Assembly: GCF_900182705.1 (NCBI RefSeq) | Contig: NZ_FXTP01000002.1 | Span: 1-64,000 of the forward strand | Reading direction: 5' to 3' | Length of the DNA: 64,000 nt | Source: Gracilimonas mengyeensis | Lineage (GTDB): Bacteria; Bacteroidota; Rhodothermia; Balneolales; Balneolaceae | Shown here: positions 1-8,167 of the stretch, one piece after another | Layout: each line of letters begins with the position of its first letter | Position numbering within the stretch: the first letter of the stretch is position 1 | Position numbers and translations under genes: made by a program | The notes under the pieces: model-generated | Database searches by the model: none | Told to the model about the DNA's origin: nothing | What the model saw: the letters and a program-made list of their open reading frames with translations, nothing else

Positions 1-46
1 CAGCGCCGATGGTACTGCTTACGCGGTAGAGTAGGTCGTCGCCTCC
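1..46 (+). rRNA. rrf: 5S ribosomal RNA, 3' end (partial)
   Basis: The first bases match the conserved 3' part of bacterial 5S rRNA: the AGCGCCGATGGTACTGC segment followed by the GTAGAGTAGGTCGTCGCC helix. The 5' part lies outside the window. An intrinsic terminator follows at once, as expected at the end of an rrn operon. The exact mature 3' end (about 44-48) is estimated. Confidence 0.88.
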
Positions 47-50
47 TTCC

Positions 51-96
51 TTTTTGTACCCCACAAGCCCCGGATCAACATCCGGGGCTTTTTTTG
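51..96 (+). terminator. Intrinsic terminator of the rRNA operon
   Basis: A perfect 9-bp stem AGCCCCGGA / TCCGGGGCT (66-74 and 81-89) with a 6-nt loop runs into a T tract. It lies just after the 5S end. The 5' flank TTTTTGTACCCC (51-62) recurs before both terminators behind the DegQ gene (41.6-41.7 kb). Confidence 0.92.
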
Positions 97-184
97 TTTT
101 CTCAAAGAATTACAAAATTCCCTTTTAGGAATGTTTATATTATAATTCTGTGTTATAAAAGTGATCTAATAACCTATCAATGCT

Positions 185-1681
185 ATGAATTTGGATTTTC
201 AAAGTTTTTTGAAGCAGTACAAACAAAAGCTCCATGAAGTATTTACTGCCAGTAGTGAGGCAGATGAAAATACATTGGTTAGAGGAATAGAGGATTCTAC
301 TCTTAACGAAATCATGGATATTTCTCCTTTAAGCGCTTTTATACCTGAAGAGTACGGAGGCTTTGGAGCTCATACCCCTGAAGCGCTGGCTATGCTGGAA
401 GCAAGTTCTTATGAATCACTTCCACTCTCGTTAATGATGGGGATTAATGGGGCCCTTTTTCTGCAACCAGTTGCTAACTACGGTGAAGAATCCGTTAAGA
501 AGGAGATTTTTGGACGTGTAATTAAAAAAAATAAGTTGGGCGGATTAATGATTACCGAGCCCGACTATGGATCTGATGCCCTGAGGATGCAAACATCCTA
601 TGAAAAAGATGGTGACACTTACAAAATTGAAGGAGTTAAGCACTGGGGCGGGCTAACAGGAATGGCCGATTACTGGTTGATTACCGCCCGTGGTATGAAT
701 GAAAAAGGGGATCTTGAACGAGATATTTCATTTTTCATCCATGACAGCCGTAATGGTGGTATTGAAGTAGAAGAATATTACAATAACCTGGGCCTGTATA
801 TGCTGCCTTATGGTAAAAATCGTATCAATATTGAAGTAGATAAATCCCATAAACTTGAGCCTGAGTCTACAGGGGTAACCATGATGCTGGATCTTTTACA
901 CCGAAGCCGGTTGCAGTTTCCTGGGATGGGTATTGGTTTTTTGAGAAGAATGATGGATGAAGCCGTAACCCACTGTAAACAGAGATTTGTAGGCGGCCAA
1001 AGTTTATTTAACTACGACCAAGTGAAACACCGTTTGTCTGAAATTCAGGCATATTTCACCATTTGTTCTGCCATGTGTAATTTTACCGGCAGTAAAGTAC
1101 CGCTTGATAAAAACACTTCCCGCATGGATATCGAAGCGAATGCTATTAAATCGGTAGTGACCGATTTTATGCAAAAAGCTTCTCAGTCCTTACTACAGCT
1201 TACAGGTGCTATGGGCTACCGTTTGGACCACATAGCTGGGCGATCGGTGGTAGATAGTCGGCCATTTCAGATTTTTGAAGGATCCAACGATATCTTATAT
1301 CAACAGATTACTGAATCTGTATTGAAGAAAATGAGACGTTTAAAAAGTAAAAATCTTAAAGAGTTTTTAAGCGAGTTTACACTTACCAAGAGATCTTCCG
1401 AATACTTCAAAGACACCTTCAATTTTGAAGTTGATCCCAAAATGCCACAGAGAAAATTGGTTGATCTCGGTAAAGTATTGGGACGTATGATTTCCATGGA
1501 ATTTACCCTAAGCCTTCAAGATCAGGGATTCAACAAAGAACTTGTACAGAATGCCCTTAAAACCATGGAGGACGAGATTTCTTCTATTATGGCAAATTAT
1601 ATGCATGGCGGGGATGCCGATGTTGTTGAAGATTACGAAAGAGAAAGTAATTGGTACAAATTTGCTTTAATGGATGCCTGA
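185..1681 (+). CDS. Acyl-CoA dehydrogenase family protein
   Basis: FAD-dependent alpha,beta-dehydrogenation of acyl-CoA thioesters (family function). The 498-residue protein has the N-terminal helical domain, the middle beta domain with the signature GGLMITEPDYGSD around residues 118-130, and the C-terminal helical domain. The stretch QIFEGSNDILYQQI near residue 365 corresponds to the IYEGT region that carries the catalytic glutamate of MCAD-type enzymes, so the enzyme is probably active. About 100 extra C-terminal residues follow, as in several long bacterial acyl-CoA dehydrogenases. The ATG at 185 follows an A+T-rich leader. The stop overlaps the next gene by 8 bp, so it heads a coupled operon with a sirtuin and an SGNH hydrolase. 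Substrate chain length cannot be told. Confidence 0.9.
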   Translation: MNLDFQSFLKQYKQKLHEVFTASSEADENTLVRGIEDSTLNEIMDISPLSAFIPEEYGGFGAHTPEALAMLEASSYESLPLSLMMGINGALFLQPVANYGEESVKKEIFGRVIKKNKLGGLMITEPDYGSDALRMQTSYEKDGDTYKIEGVKHWGGLTGMADYWLITARGMNEKGDLERDISFFIHDSRNGGIEVEEYYNNLGLYMLPYGKNRINIEVDKSHKLEPESTGVTMMLDLLHRSRLQFPGMGIGFLRRMMDEAVTHCKQRFVGGQSLFNYDQVKHRLSEIQAYFTICSAMCNFTGSKVPLDKNTSRMDIEANAIKSVVTDFMQKASQSLLQLTGAMGYRLDHIAGRSVVDSRPFQIFEGSNDILYQQITESVLKKMRRLKSKNLKEFLSEFTLTKRSSEYFKDTFNFEVDPKMPQRKLVDLGKVLGRMISMEFTLSLQDQGFNKELVQNALKTMEDEISSIMANYMHGGDADVVEDYERESNWYKFALMDA

Positions 1682-2384
1682 TACGAAAATTGTTGTCATA
1701 ACCGGGGCCGGAGTCAGCGCAGAAAGTGGCCTTGCCACATTCAGAGATGCAGGAGGATTGTGGGAAGGCTATGACATCAATGAAGTAGCTTCCATTGAAG
1801 GATGGAGGAAAGATCCCGAAAACGTCCTCAGTTTTTACAATTTACGAAGGAAGCAGGCAGCCAAGGCAGAACCCAATGAAGCACATCTGGCATTAGCTGA
1901 ACTTGAAGATCACTATGACGTTTCTATTGTAACGCAAAACGTAGATGATCTGCATGAAAGAGCTGGCTCAAATCAAGTGCTACACCTCCATGGAGAACTC
2001 AAAAAAGTTAGAAGCATTAATGATCCTTCCCTGATCAAGGATATAGGATCAGATGCTATCGAAATGGGGGATGTGGCTGAAGATGGTGGGCAGTTGCGTC
2101 CCCATGTAGTATGGTTTGGGGAAATGGTGCCTATGATAGAACCGGCAGCTGAAGAAGTTTCCACCGCAGATATTCTGATCGTAATAGGAACTTCTTTGGT
2201 AGTATACCCTGCTGCAGGATTAATTGATTATGCCCGTCCCAACATCCCCAAATACATTGTAGACCCATCAGATCCTCAGCTTTATGATCGGGAAGATTGG
2301 CATCACTATAAAGAAAATGCAGGAACGGGCGTTAGGAAATTAGCAGACAAACTTATAAAAGAGAAAACCAACAATGGCGAATAA
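1674..2384 (+). CDS. cobB: Sir2-family NAD-dependent protein deacylase lacking zinc cysteines
   Basis: NAD+-dependent removal of acyl groups from lysine side chains, in the cytoplasm. Visible motifs are the Rossmann GAGVSAESGL near residue 11, TQNVDDLHERAG near 87, the catalytic His of HLHGEL (H106), RPHVVWFGE, and the late nucleotide-binding GTSLVVYPAAG. Tyr55 and Arg58 (YNLR) match the Y-x-x-R pair that marks class III sirtuins of CobB/SIRT5 type, which accept succinyl and malonyl groups. The module that normally holds four zinc-binding cysteines (about residues 112-140) has none, and I see no cysteine anywhere in the 236 residues. It overlaps the acyl-CoA dehydrogenase upstream by 8 bp and the SGNH hydrolase downstream by 11 bp. 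Gene symbol by family similarity. Confidence 0.9.
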   Translation: MPDTKIVVITGAGVSAESGLATFRDAGGLWEGYDINEVASIEGWRKDPENVLSFYNLRRKQAAKAEPNEAHLALAELEDHYDVSIVTQNVDDLHERAGSNQVLHLHGELKKVRSINDPSLIKDIGSDAIEMGDVAEDGGQLRPHVVWFGEMVPMIEPAAEEVSTADILIVIGTSLVVYPAAGLIDYARPNIPKYIVDPSDPQLYDREDWHHYKENAGTGVRKLADKLIKEKTNNGE

Positions 2385-3231
2385 GAAAGCAAGCGAAGAA
2401 GAAAAAGGCGTATTAGAACAGTTTATGATCCCTTTTTATCATGTTTCTAAAAGGGTGCCACTATTTCCCGGTAAAAATAATACGAGCTCAGAGGCAGGAC
2501 TTTTTGGTATTGAAGAAGAAGAGCTTAAAAGCTACAGGGAGCATTTTGAACAGAACGCCAAAGAAGCTGCTTTAGAAGTACTGAAAGATGATGAAGTAGT
2601 AGATAGTTTAGATCGGCTGCCGTTGGATGGTGAAGAGACTATTGTAGCTTTTGGTGATTCCATTACTGAAGATGCACAGGGCTGGTTTACCATTCTTAAG
2701 CATGTGCTTGAAATATCGATTGAAAAAGCTGATTTCAATTTCATCAATGCCGGCGTTTCTTATAATACGTCTTCGGAGGCTTTACGGCGAATAGACCGGG
2801 ATGTATTGGTAAATGAGCCGGATTGGGTGATTGTTGCTCTTGGTACTTTTGATGCCCTAAGGCTAAATATCGCTCCAGACCGCACACTGCTTCCCCTTTC
2901 TGAAACATGGGAGAATATTGAGACCATTCAATCCGTACTGGAAAGCCGTGTTGACAATCCTCTTATATGGATTACACCTGCTCCCGTAATAACCGATATG
3001 CTTGATGAGAACCTTCTCTATGACTTTACCATCCAACCCAGAGATTTAAGCCAGGTGCAAGAGTTGGTAGCCGGTAAACAAGGGGCTATTGTGGATGGGC
3101 AAGCTAAACGAATGGGAGATGATAAACCTCAAGCCTGGAATTACCTGCCAGATGGTCTGCATCATTCCCTATCCGGACATATGGAAACCGTTAAGGCTAT
3201 TATTAAAAAACTGGCTGAGCCTAAAAACTAA
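2374..3231 (+). CDS. SGNH/GDSL-family hydrolase
   Basis: Probable esterase, lipase or thioesterase of the SGNH superfamily. Block I is FGDSITED with nucleophile Ser96. The block II glycine lies in NAGVSYNTSS. Block III is atypical, GTFDA in place of the usual GxND. Block V is DGLHHSLSGH near the C terminus and supplies the Asp-His pair. About 80 N-terminal residues before the domain are charged and have no signal peptide, so the protein is likely cytoplasmic. It overlaps the sirtuin gene by 11 bp. Its 3' end overlaps the convergent gene on the other strand by 11 bp (3221-3231). Substrate unknown. Confidence 0.82.
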   Translation: MANKKASEEEKGVLEQFMIPFYHVSKRVPLFPGKNNTSSEAGLFGIEEEELKSYREHFEQNAKEAALEVLKDDEVVDSLDRLPLDGEETIVAFGDSITEDAQGWFTILKHVLEISIEKADFNFINAGVSYNTSSEALRRIDRDVLVNEPDWVIVALGTFDALRLNIAPDRTLLPLSETWENIETIQSVLESRVDNPLIWITPAPVITDMLDENLLYDFTIQPRDLSQVQELVAGKQGAIVDGQAKRMGDDKPQAWNYLPDGLHHSLSGHMETVKAIIKKLAEPKN

Positions 3232-3889
3232 CTTTCAGGTTAACAAGATTTACTGCAGGACTGATTTTATTTTGAATGGAGCCTGCATTTAACTGAAAAG
3301 TTTGAGTTAGCGTTGGTGAAATAAAACCAACGCTTTTCTTTTCATCAAAGTTAACGGCCAAAAGTCCATTTGCTGAGTTTGGCGAAGCTTGATTATAAGC
3401 CTGCCCTACAACGGTGCGTTCTGAAAGTAGAAAAGCATCAAATAAGCCAAAGCCAAACCCAGCCCAAGCTCCTACGGAGGAACCATATTGAAGGCCATCT
3501 AACAAAGGTTCATTCGCTACCAACATTACGGAAGTCACGACCAGTGCTCCAGCCGCAGCTCCATAAAAAGTGTCCAGCAAGACGATGATGCTCGTATTGG
3601 TACCATCGTTGAACATTCCGGAAACCAAAAGATCAGAACCTTCGGTAGAGCTGAGATCGTAAACACCAACTCCCATCCCATATAAAGTACCAAGTCCCAA
3701 TCCTACCCGTAGTGGGCCAAAATCAGAATCATTGGTCAATCCCATCGTAGCTCCACCCAGCAAAGTTCCATTTACCGATCCATTCAAGGTATTGCCGGCC
3801 AGAATTTCAATAGTTTGACCAGAGGCATACTTCGGTAAAACGGTTAGTGCAGCGAGAAGAATCACAAAAACTAAGTTTTTACGGAACAT
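3221..3889 (-). CDS. Hypothetical exported Gly-rich protein
   Basis: I do not recognise this 222-residue protein. It has a clear signal peptide (FVILLAALTVLPKYASGQ) and a mature part made of alternating small and aromatic residues rich in Gly, Ala, Leu and Val, with repeated G-x-G stretches. It ends in an aromatic residue (VSF). Those traits fit an outer-membrane or membrane-embedded beta protein, but glycine-zipper-type hydrophobic segments are equally possible. It is convergent with and overlaps the SGNH hydrolase, so it is probably a single-gene unit. Confidence 0.65.
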   Translation of the reverse strand: MFRKNLVFVILLAALTVLPKYASGQTIEILAGNTLNGSVNGTLLGGATMGLTNDSDFGPLRVGLGLGTLYGMGVGVYDLSSTEGSDLLVSGMFNDGTNTSIIVLLDTFYGAAAGALVVTSVMLVANEPLLDGLQYGSSVGAWAGFGFGLFDAFLLSERTVVGQAYNQASPNSANGLLAVNFDEKKSVGFISPTLTQTFQLNAGSIQNKISPAVNLVNLKVSF

Positions 3890-3952
3890 ATAGATATAGG
3901 TGTAATTTATTTTTGATCAAGTTAGCAAATAATGATGCTCAATACCATAGAG

Positions 3953-4648
3953 TTAATCAGGGTCGTTTAGAGCAACAGGCAGTATTTTACCATTATAAAA
4001 TTGATGAGCGTCCAAAACAAAATCCGCTATGTAGCTACCCATTTGTTCAGGAGAAACCGGAGCCTCAAAGCCAGGAAAAGCATTTTCCAACATCTCAGTT
4101 TGCACAGCTCCTATGGCCAGGCAGTTAATGGATATTTTTTCTTCTGCAAATTCGGCACTCAAAACTTCTGTGAGTCCTGCTATTGCTGCTTTGGCTGCTC
4201 CATAAGCAGTGAGCCCTCCAAACTTCAAGCTGCCCTGATAACCGGACATACTGGAGATATTTAAGATGTGGCTGCCCTCTTTTAGTTTGGGTTTTAGTGC
4301 TTTAATCAGGCGTACGGCCGCATAAAGGTTTACATCCATGAGATGTTGCCAGGTTGAAAGGTCGGTTTCCATGAAAGGTCCACGATGTACAGCCCCGGCA
4401 TTATTTACAAGCCCATGAATCTGGTCGTAATCTTCAGCTGCATTTGCTATACGTTTAATGCCTGCCACTTCAGTTAGGTCTGCCACTACAGGAATGATTT
4501 TGCCTTTTTTTGCAGCTTTGGCAAGCTCATTAAGCTTATCTTTACTGCGGGCGGTGGCAATTACGTGATGTCCGTCGTTAGCTAATTTCAGGGCCGTTTG
4601 ATAGCCAATCCCCCGACTTGCGCCTGATATTAATAGTGTTTTATTCAT
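3953..4648 (-). CDS. Short-chain dehydrogenase/reductase (SDR)
   Basis: Classical SDR of 231 residues, NAD(P)-dependent oxidoreductase. It shows the cofactor motif SGASRGIG at residues 8-15, NNAG near 87, the catalytic Ser of NISSMSG and the YGAAK pair (Y-x-x-x-K) near residue 150. It resembles sepiapterin-reductase or FabG-like SDRs; no substrate can be assigned. It is transcribed alone, divergent from the HisC-like gene. Confidence 0.87.
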   Translation of the reverse strand: MNKTLLISGASRGIGYQTALKLANDGHHVIATARSKDKLNELAKAAKKGKIIPVVADLTEVAGIKRIANAAEDYDQIHGLVNNAGAVHRGPFMETDLSTWQHLMDVNLYAAVRLIKALKPKLKEGSHILNISSMSGYQGSLKFGGLTAYGAAKAAIAGLTEVLSAEFAEEKISINCLAIGAVQTEMLENAFPGFEAPVSPEQMGSYIADFVLDAHQFYNGKILPVALNDPD

Positions 4649-4794
4649 AGGAAGTTAACAGAGTCTTTTTATGATTTAATGGCTAAACAATTGTAAATGT
4701 AAATAGTTCACAGAACTTACCACATGCTTGGAAAAAGCGCTTTTTTAGTGGTAAATTTGATGCTGTCAGTAATCAATAATCAAGTTAGTAGTTA

Positions 4795-5913
4795 ATGAGT
4801 GAAAAAACTGGTAAACCATTAGTACCCAGTAATATAGAAAATTTGAAGCCGTATGTGGCCGGTAAAACCATTGCAGAGGTTGTCGATCAATACAAGCCGG
4901 AAAAAATTGCAAAGCTTGCCTCAAATGAAAATCGGGTTGGTTGCAGCCCCAAAGTAAAAGCTGCCATTGATGAAGCTTTTGGCAGTATACAGGACTATCC
5001 GGATCCTATTGCCCGAAAATTAAGAGCTGCTATTGCTGAACGCAATAATGTAGATCCCGAACAAGTGTTGTTGGCATCGGGTTCTGAGAGTATCATTTCT
5101 ATTTTATGCCGCACCTTCTTTTTGAACCGTGAAAACGTCATTACCGCTGATGCCACTTTCGTTGGTTTTTTTGTTCAGATTGGCGTGTGTGGTGTGCATT
5201 TGAAACGAATTCCATTAACACCGGATTATCGCTATGACGTAAAAGCCATAGCCAGCGCTATGGACGAGAACACCAAGATGGTGTACATTGCGAACCCGAA
5301 TAATCCTACCGGCACCTACATCAACAAAGATGAATTTGAATGGCTTATGAAGCAGGTGCCAAGTGATACGCTGGTGGTAATGGATGAGGCTTATTATGAA
5401 TATGCCACTAAAGTGGAAGACTATCCGGCTACGCTGGACTACGACTACGATAATGTGATCACCTTACGCACTTTCTCAAAAGCATATGGGCTGGCGGGCT
5501 TTAGAGTAGGATACGCCATTGCTCATCCCCGGCTTATTAAAAATATGATGAAGACAAAGCTCACCTTTGAGCCTTCAACATTGGCTCAGGCGGGAGCATT
5601 GGCTGCGTTTAACGATCGTGAGTTCCTGGCTAAAGGCATTGAGGTGGTAGAGAAAAGTAAAGAACGCCTCTATCGATTTTTTGACGAACACAATGTTGAA
5701 TACGTGAAGTCAGTTTCCAATTCTGTAATGATGATTTTGCCTAGTGAAGAAGAAGCTGCGGATTTCACCCAAAAGATGTTGGAGAAAGGCGTGATTCTAC
5801 GCAGGATCAATGCTTTTGGGCTTCCAAATTGTATTCGTATAACCGTAGGTTTGCCGGAAGAAATGGATCATTTTGAGAATACTTTTAAAGAGATTACCGC
5901 TTCTGTCGTCTGA
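4795..5913 (+). CDS. hisC: Histidinol-phosphate aminotransferase-like PLP enzyme
   Basis: Class I/II fold aminotransferase of 372 residues. Visible are ASNENRVGCSP (substrate arm), the NPNNPTGTY motif, MDEAYYEY, and the PLP lysine in TFSKAYGLAG followed by the phosphate-binding Arg of FRVGYA. HisC converts imidazole-acetol phosphate and glutamate to histidinol phosphate. No other his gene is nearby and the next gene is a 2-oxoacid dehydrogenase E1, so a broader role (aromatic or branched-chain transamination) is possible. No attenuator or T-box-like leader was seen in the 146-bp upstream gap. Confidence 0.8.
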   Translation: MSEKTGKPLVPSNIENLKPYVAGKTIAEVVDQYKPEKIAKLASNENRVGCSPKVKAAIDEAFGSIQDYPDPIARKLRAAIAERNNVDPEQVLLASGSESIISILCRTFFLNRENVITADATFVGFFVQIGVCGVHLKRIPLTPDYRYDVKAIASAMDENTKMVYIANPNNPTGTYINKDEFEWLMKQVPSDTLVVMDEAYYEYATKVEDYPATLDYDYDNVITLRTFSKAYGLAGFRVGYAIAHPRLIKNMMKTKLTFEPSTLAQAGALAAFNDREFLAKGIEVVEKSKERLYRFFDEHNVEYVKSVSNSVMMILPSEEEAADFTQKMLEKGVILRRINAFGLPNCIRITVGLPEEMDHFENTFKEITASVV

Positions 5914-5982
5914 CATCACAGATAGATTCTGTTGGTACGAACATCAAAAAAAGAAATTTAAACTAAGCAGTAAATAGTTTTT

Positions 5983-8064
5983 ATGGCCAAAAAGAAAAAG
6001 GCATCAAGTGCTAAGGATAAGGCGCCTAAAGTGGATTGGAAAAAAGTAGCGCATCTTATGCTTACTTCGAGGGCGATGGATGAAAAAGAAGAAAATGAAT
6101 TGGTACCCAATAAGGACGTACTGTATCAATTTTCGGCCCGTGGACATGAATTGGGACAGATATTGTTAGGCAGCCGCTTGAACAATAAACACGATGCAGC
6201 CAGTGCCTATTACCGATCGCGTCCGTTACTCTTAAGTCTAGGACTGTCAGAAGAGGATGCAATGGCCGCTCCAATGGGTAAGTCAGGTGGTTATAGTGAT
6301 GGCCGGGATATCGGTGTGGTTTGTAATAAGCCCGATAGCGACGCTCCCAAGGTTTTACCCATGGCCGGTGACGTAGGTTCCCAATATACCCCGGCTATCG
6401 GATGGGCACAGGGTATTGAGTATCGCCGAAATGTGTTGGGTGAAAAGGAATATGAAAAAGCGATCTCAGTAATTTTAGGTGGGGATGGCTCGGTAGCTAC
6501 TAACGGTTTTTGGTCGGCCTTAACCATTGCTACTACCCAAAATTTGCCGGTGCTGTTTTATATTGAAGATAATGGTTATGGAATATCGGTAACCAGCGAA
6601 TACCAAACGCCGGGCGGGATCATCAGCAATAATCTCCGTTCCTTCAAAAACCTGAAGATCTATGATGGCGATGGAACTGATCCTGTGGAAGCCTCGGAAT
6701 TATTGGATGAATCGGTGAATTATGTCCGGGACCGCAAAGGACCGGCCCTGATTCGTTTGACGGTTCCCCGTTTGAATGGTCACTCTTACCAGGATAATCA
6801 GGCTTATAAAGACGAAGAATTGCTCAAAAAAGAGCAGGAAAAAGATCCGCTAAAAAAATTGAAAGCTTTCATGGTGCCGGATCATATTACGGAAAGAACC
6901 TGGAAGAACTGGGAAAAGAAAGCCAAAGAGACGATAGAGGAAGCGACCGAAGCAGCCTTGCAGCGTGATGAACCCGATGCTTCAAAAACCGAGAAATTTG
7001 CTTTTGCAGAAGATGAGGTGCAAACCATTGGCGGCTTGGCACCGGAAGGTCATGAATTTCCAAAAGGCTCAGAGAAGCCCAAGCCGGAGAAACAACGCAT
7101 CAACATCGTAGAAGCTATCCGGCGAACGCTACGGCATGAGCTGGATACCAATCCAAAACTCATGGTTTTTGGGGAAGATGTAGGAATGAAGGGGGGCGTG
7201 CATGCAGCCACTATGGACCTGCAATCTCAGTTCGGGGAGGACCGGGTGTTTGACACCAGTCTTTCCGAAGAAGGGATTATTGGTCGTGCTGTCGGGCTGG
7301 CGTATTCCGGTTTGATGCCGGTTGCTGAAATACAGTTTCGTAAGTATGCCGATCCTGCTACAGAACAACTAAATAATTGCGGTACCACCCGCTGGAGAAC
7401 CGCCAACAGGTTTGCTGCTCCCATTGTCGTGCGGATGCCGGGCGGCCATGCCAAGTGTGGAGATCCATGGCACAGTATGAGCAACGAAGTGTTTTTTACC
7501 CATGCTATCGGTTGGCAGCTGGCTATGCCCAGCAATGCTGAAGATGCGGTGGGTTTACTTCGATCTGCCATGCGAAGTAACAACCCTACCATCTTTTTTG
7601 AACACCGGAATCTGCTGGATGCGAAATATGCCCGGAAACCGTACCCGGGAGATGAGTTTGTAGTCCCATTCGGTAAAGCCCGGAAACTTCATGAAGGCGA
7701 TGATCTGACAATAGTAACCTGGGGCGCCATGTGTGAGCGTTGCGAAGAAGCCGTAGATGAGACAGGTGTTTCGGCAGATATTTTGGATTTAAGAACACTG
7801 ATGCCCTGGGATAAAGAGGCTGTTTTGGAGTCAATCCAACGAACAAACCGCTGTATCATCGTTCATGAAGATAACCGTACTGCCGGCTTCGGAGCCGAAA
7901 TAGCGGCAGTGCTTGTGCGCGAGGCATTTACCTATCTTGATGCCCCTGTAGAGCGCCTGACTATGCCTGATATTCCTGTTCCTTATAACGTTGGCCTTAT
8001 GGAGTCGGTACTGCCAACCAAGGCTAAAATAGCAGATGCCATCAATGAACTAATGAGCTTTTAA
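5983..8064 (+). CDS. Fused alpha/beta E1 component of a 2-oxoacid dehydrogenase
   Basis: Thiamine-diphosphate E1 that decarboxylates a 2-oxoacid and transfers the acyl group to an E2 lipoyl domain. One 693-residue chain holds the alpha part (about 20-320), with the ThDP motif starting GGDGSVATNG and ending in the Asn of EDNGYG, then a charged linker, then the beta part (about 370-693) with FGEDVGMKGG and GIIGRAVGLA. Fused E1 of the branched-chain (2-oxoisovalerate) type is common in Bacteroidota and relatives. No E2 or E3 gene is next to it. The N terminus is Lys-rich (KKKKASSAKDK). It lies 69 bp after the HisC-like gene; a link through branched-chain or aromatic keto acids is inference. Confidence 0.87.
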   Translation: MAKKKKASSAKDKAPKVDWKKVAHLMLTSRAMDEKEENELVPNKDVLYQFSARGHELGQILLGSRLNNKHDAASAYYRSRPLLLSLGLSEEDAMAAPMGKSGGYSDGRDIGVVCNKPDSDAPKVLPMAGDVGSQYTPAIGWAQGIEYRRNVLGEKEYEKAISVILGGDGSVATNGFWSALTIATTQNLPVLFYIEDNGYGISVTSEYQTPGGIISNNLRSFKNLKIYDGDGTDPVEASELLDESVNYVRDRKGPALIRLTVPRLNGHSYQDNQAYKDEELLKKEQEKDPLKKLKAFMVPDHITERTWKNWEKKAKETIEEATEAALQRDEPDASKTEKFAFAEDEVQTIGGLAPEGHEFPKGSEKPKPEKQRINIVEAIRRTLRHELDTNPKLMVFGEDVGMKGGVHAATMDLQSQFGEDRVFDTSLSEEGIIGRAVGLAYSGLMPVAEIQFRKYADPATEQLNNCGTTRWRTANRFAAPIVVRMPGGHAKCGDPWHSMSNEVFFTHAIGWQLAMPSNAEDAVGLLRSAMRSNNPTIFFEHRNLLDAKYARKPYPGDEFVVPFGKARKLHEGDDLTIVTWGAMCERCEEAVDETGVSADILDLRTLMPWDKEAVLESIQRTNRCIIVHEDNRTAGFGAEIAAVLVREAFTYLDAPVERLTMPDIPVPYNVGLMESVLPTKAKIADAINELMSF

Positions 8065-8167
8065 GCAGCATTTAAATTGTTACATGAGGTTTTTTTAATA
8101 TTGCGATTATAGAGATTACACAGAGGAATCTATACTTTGGAGCTTCCTTGAAATTGATTTTTATAGT

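Noticed and set aside
4649-4794. Possible attenuator or T-box before the hisC-like gene
   Set aside because: No His-rich leader peptide, T-box motif or terminator/antiterminator pair is visible.
7227-7592. 121-codon open frame on the minus strand within the fused E1 gene
   Set aside because: Shadow of a strongly supported coding frame; no family motifs. The same holds for other long antisense frames in recQ, clpB, aroA and the RND genes.
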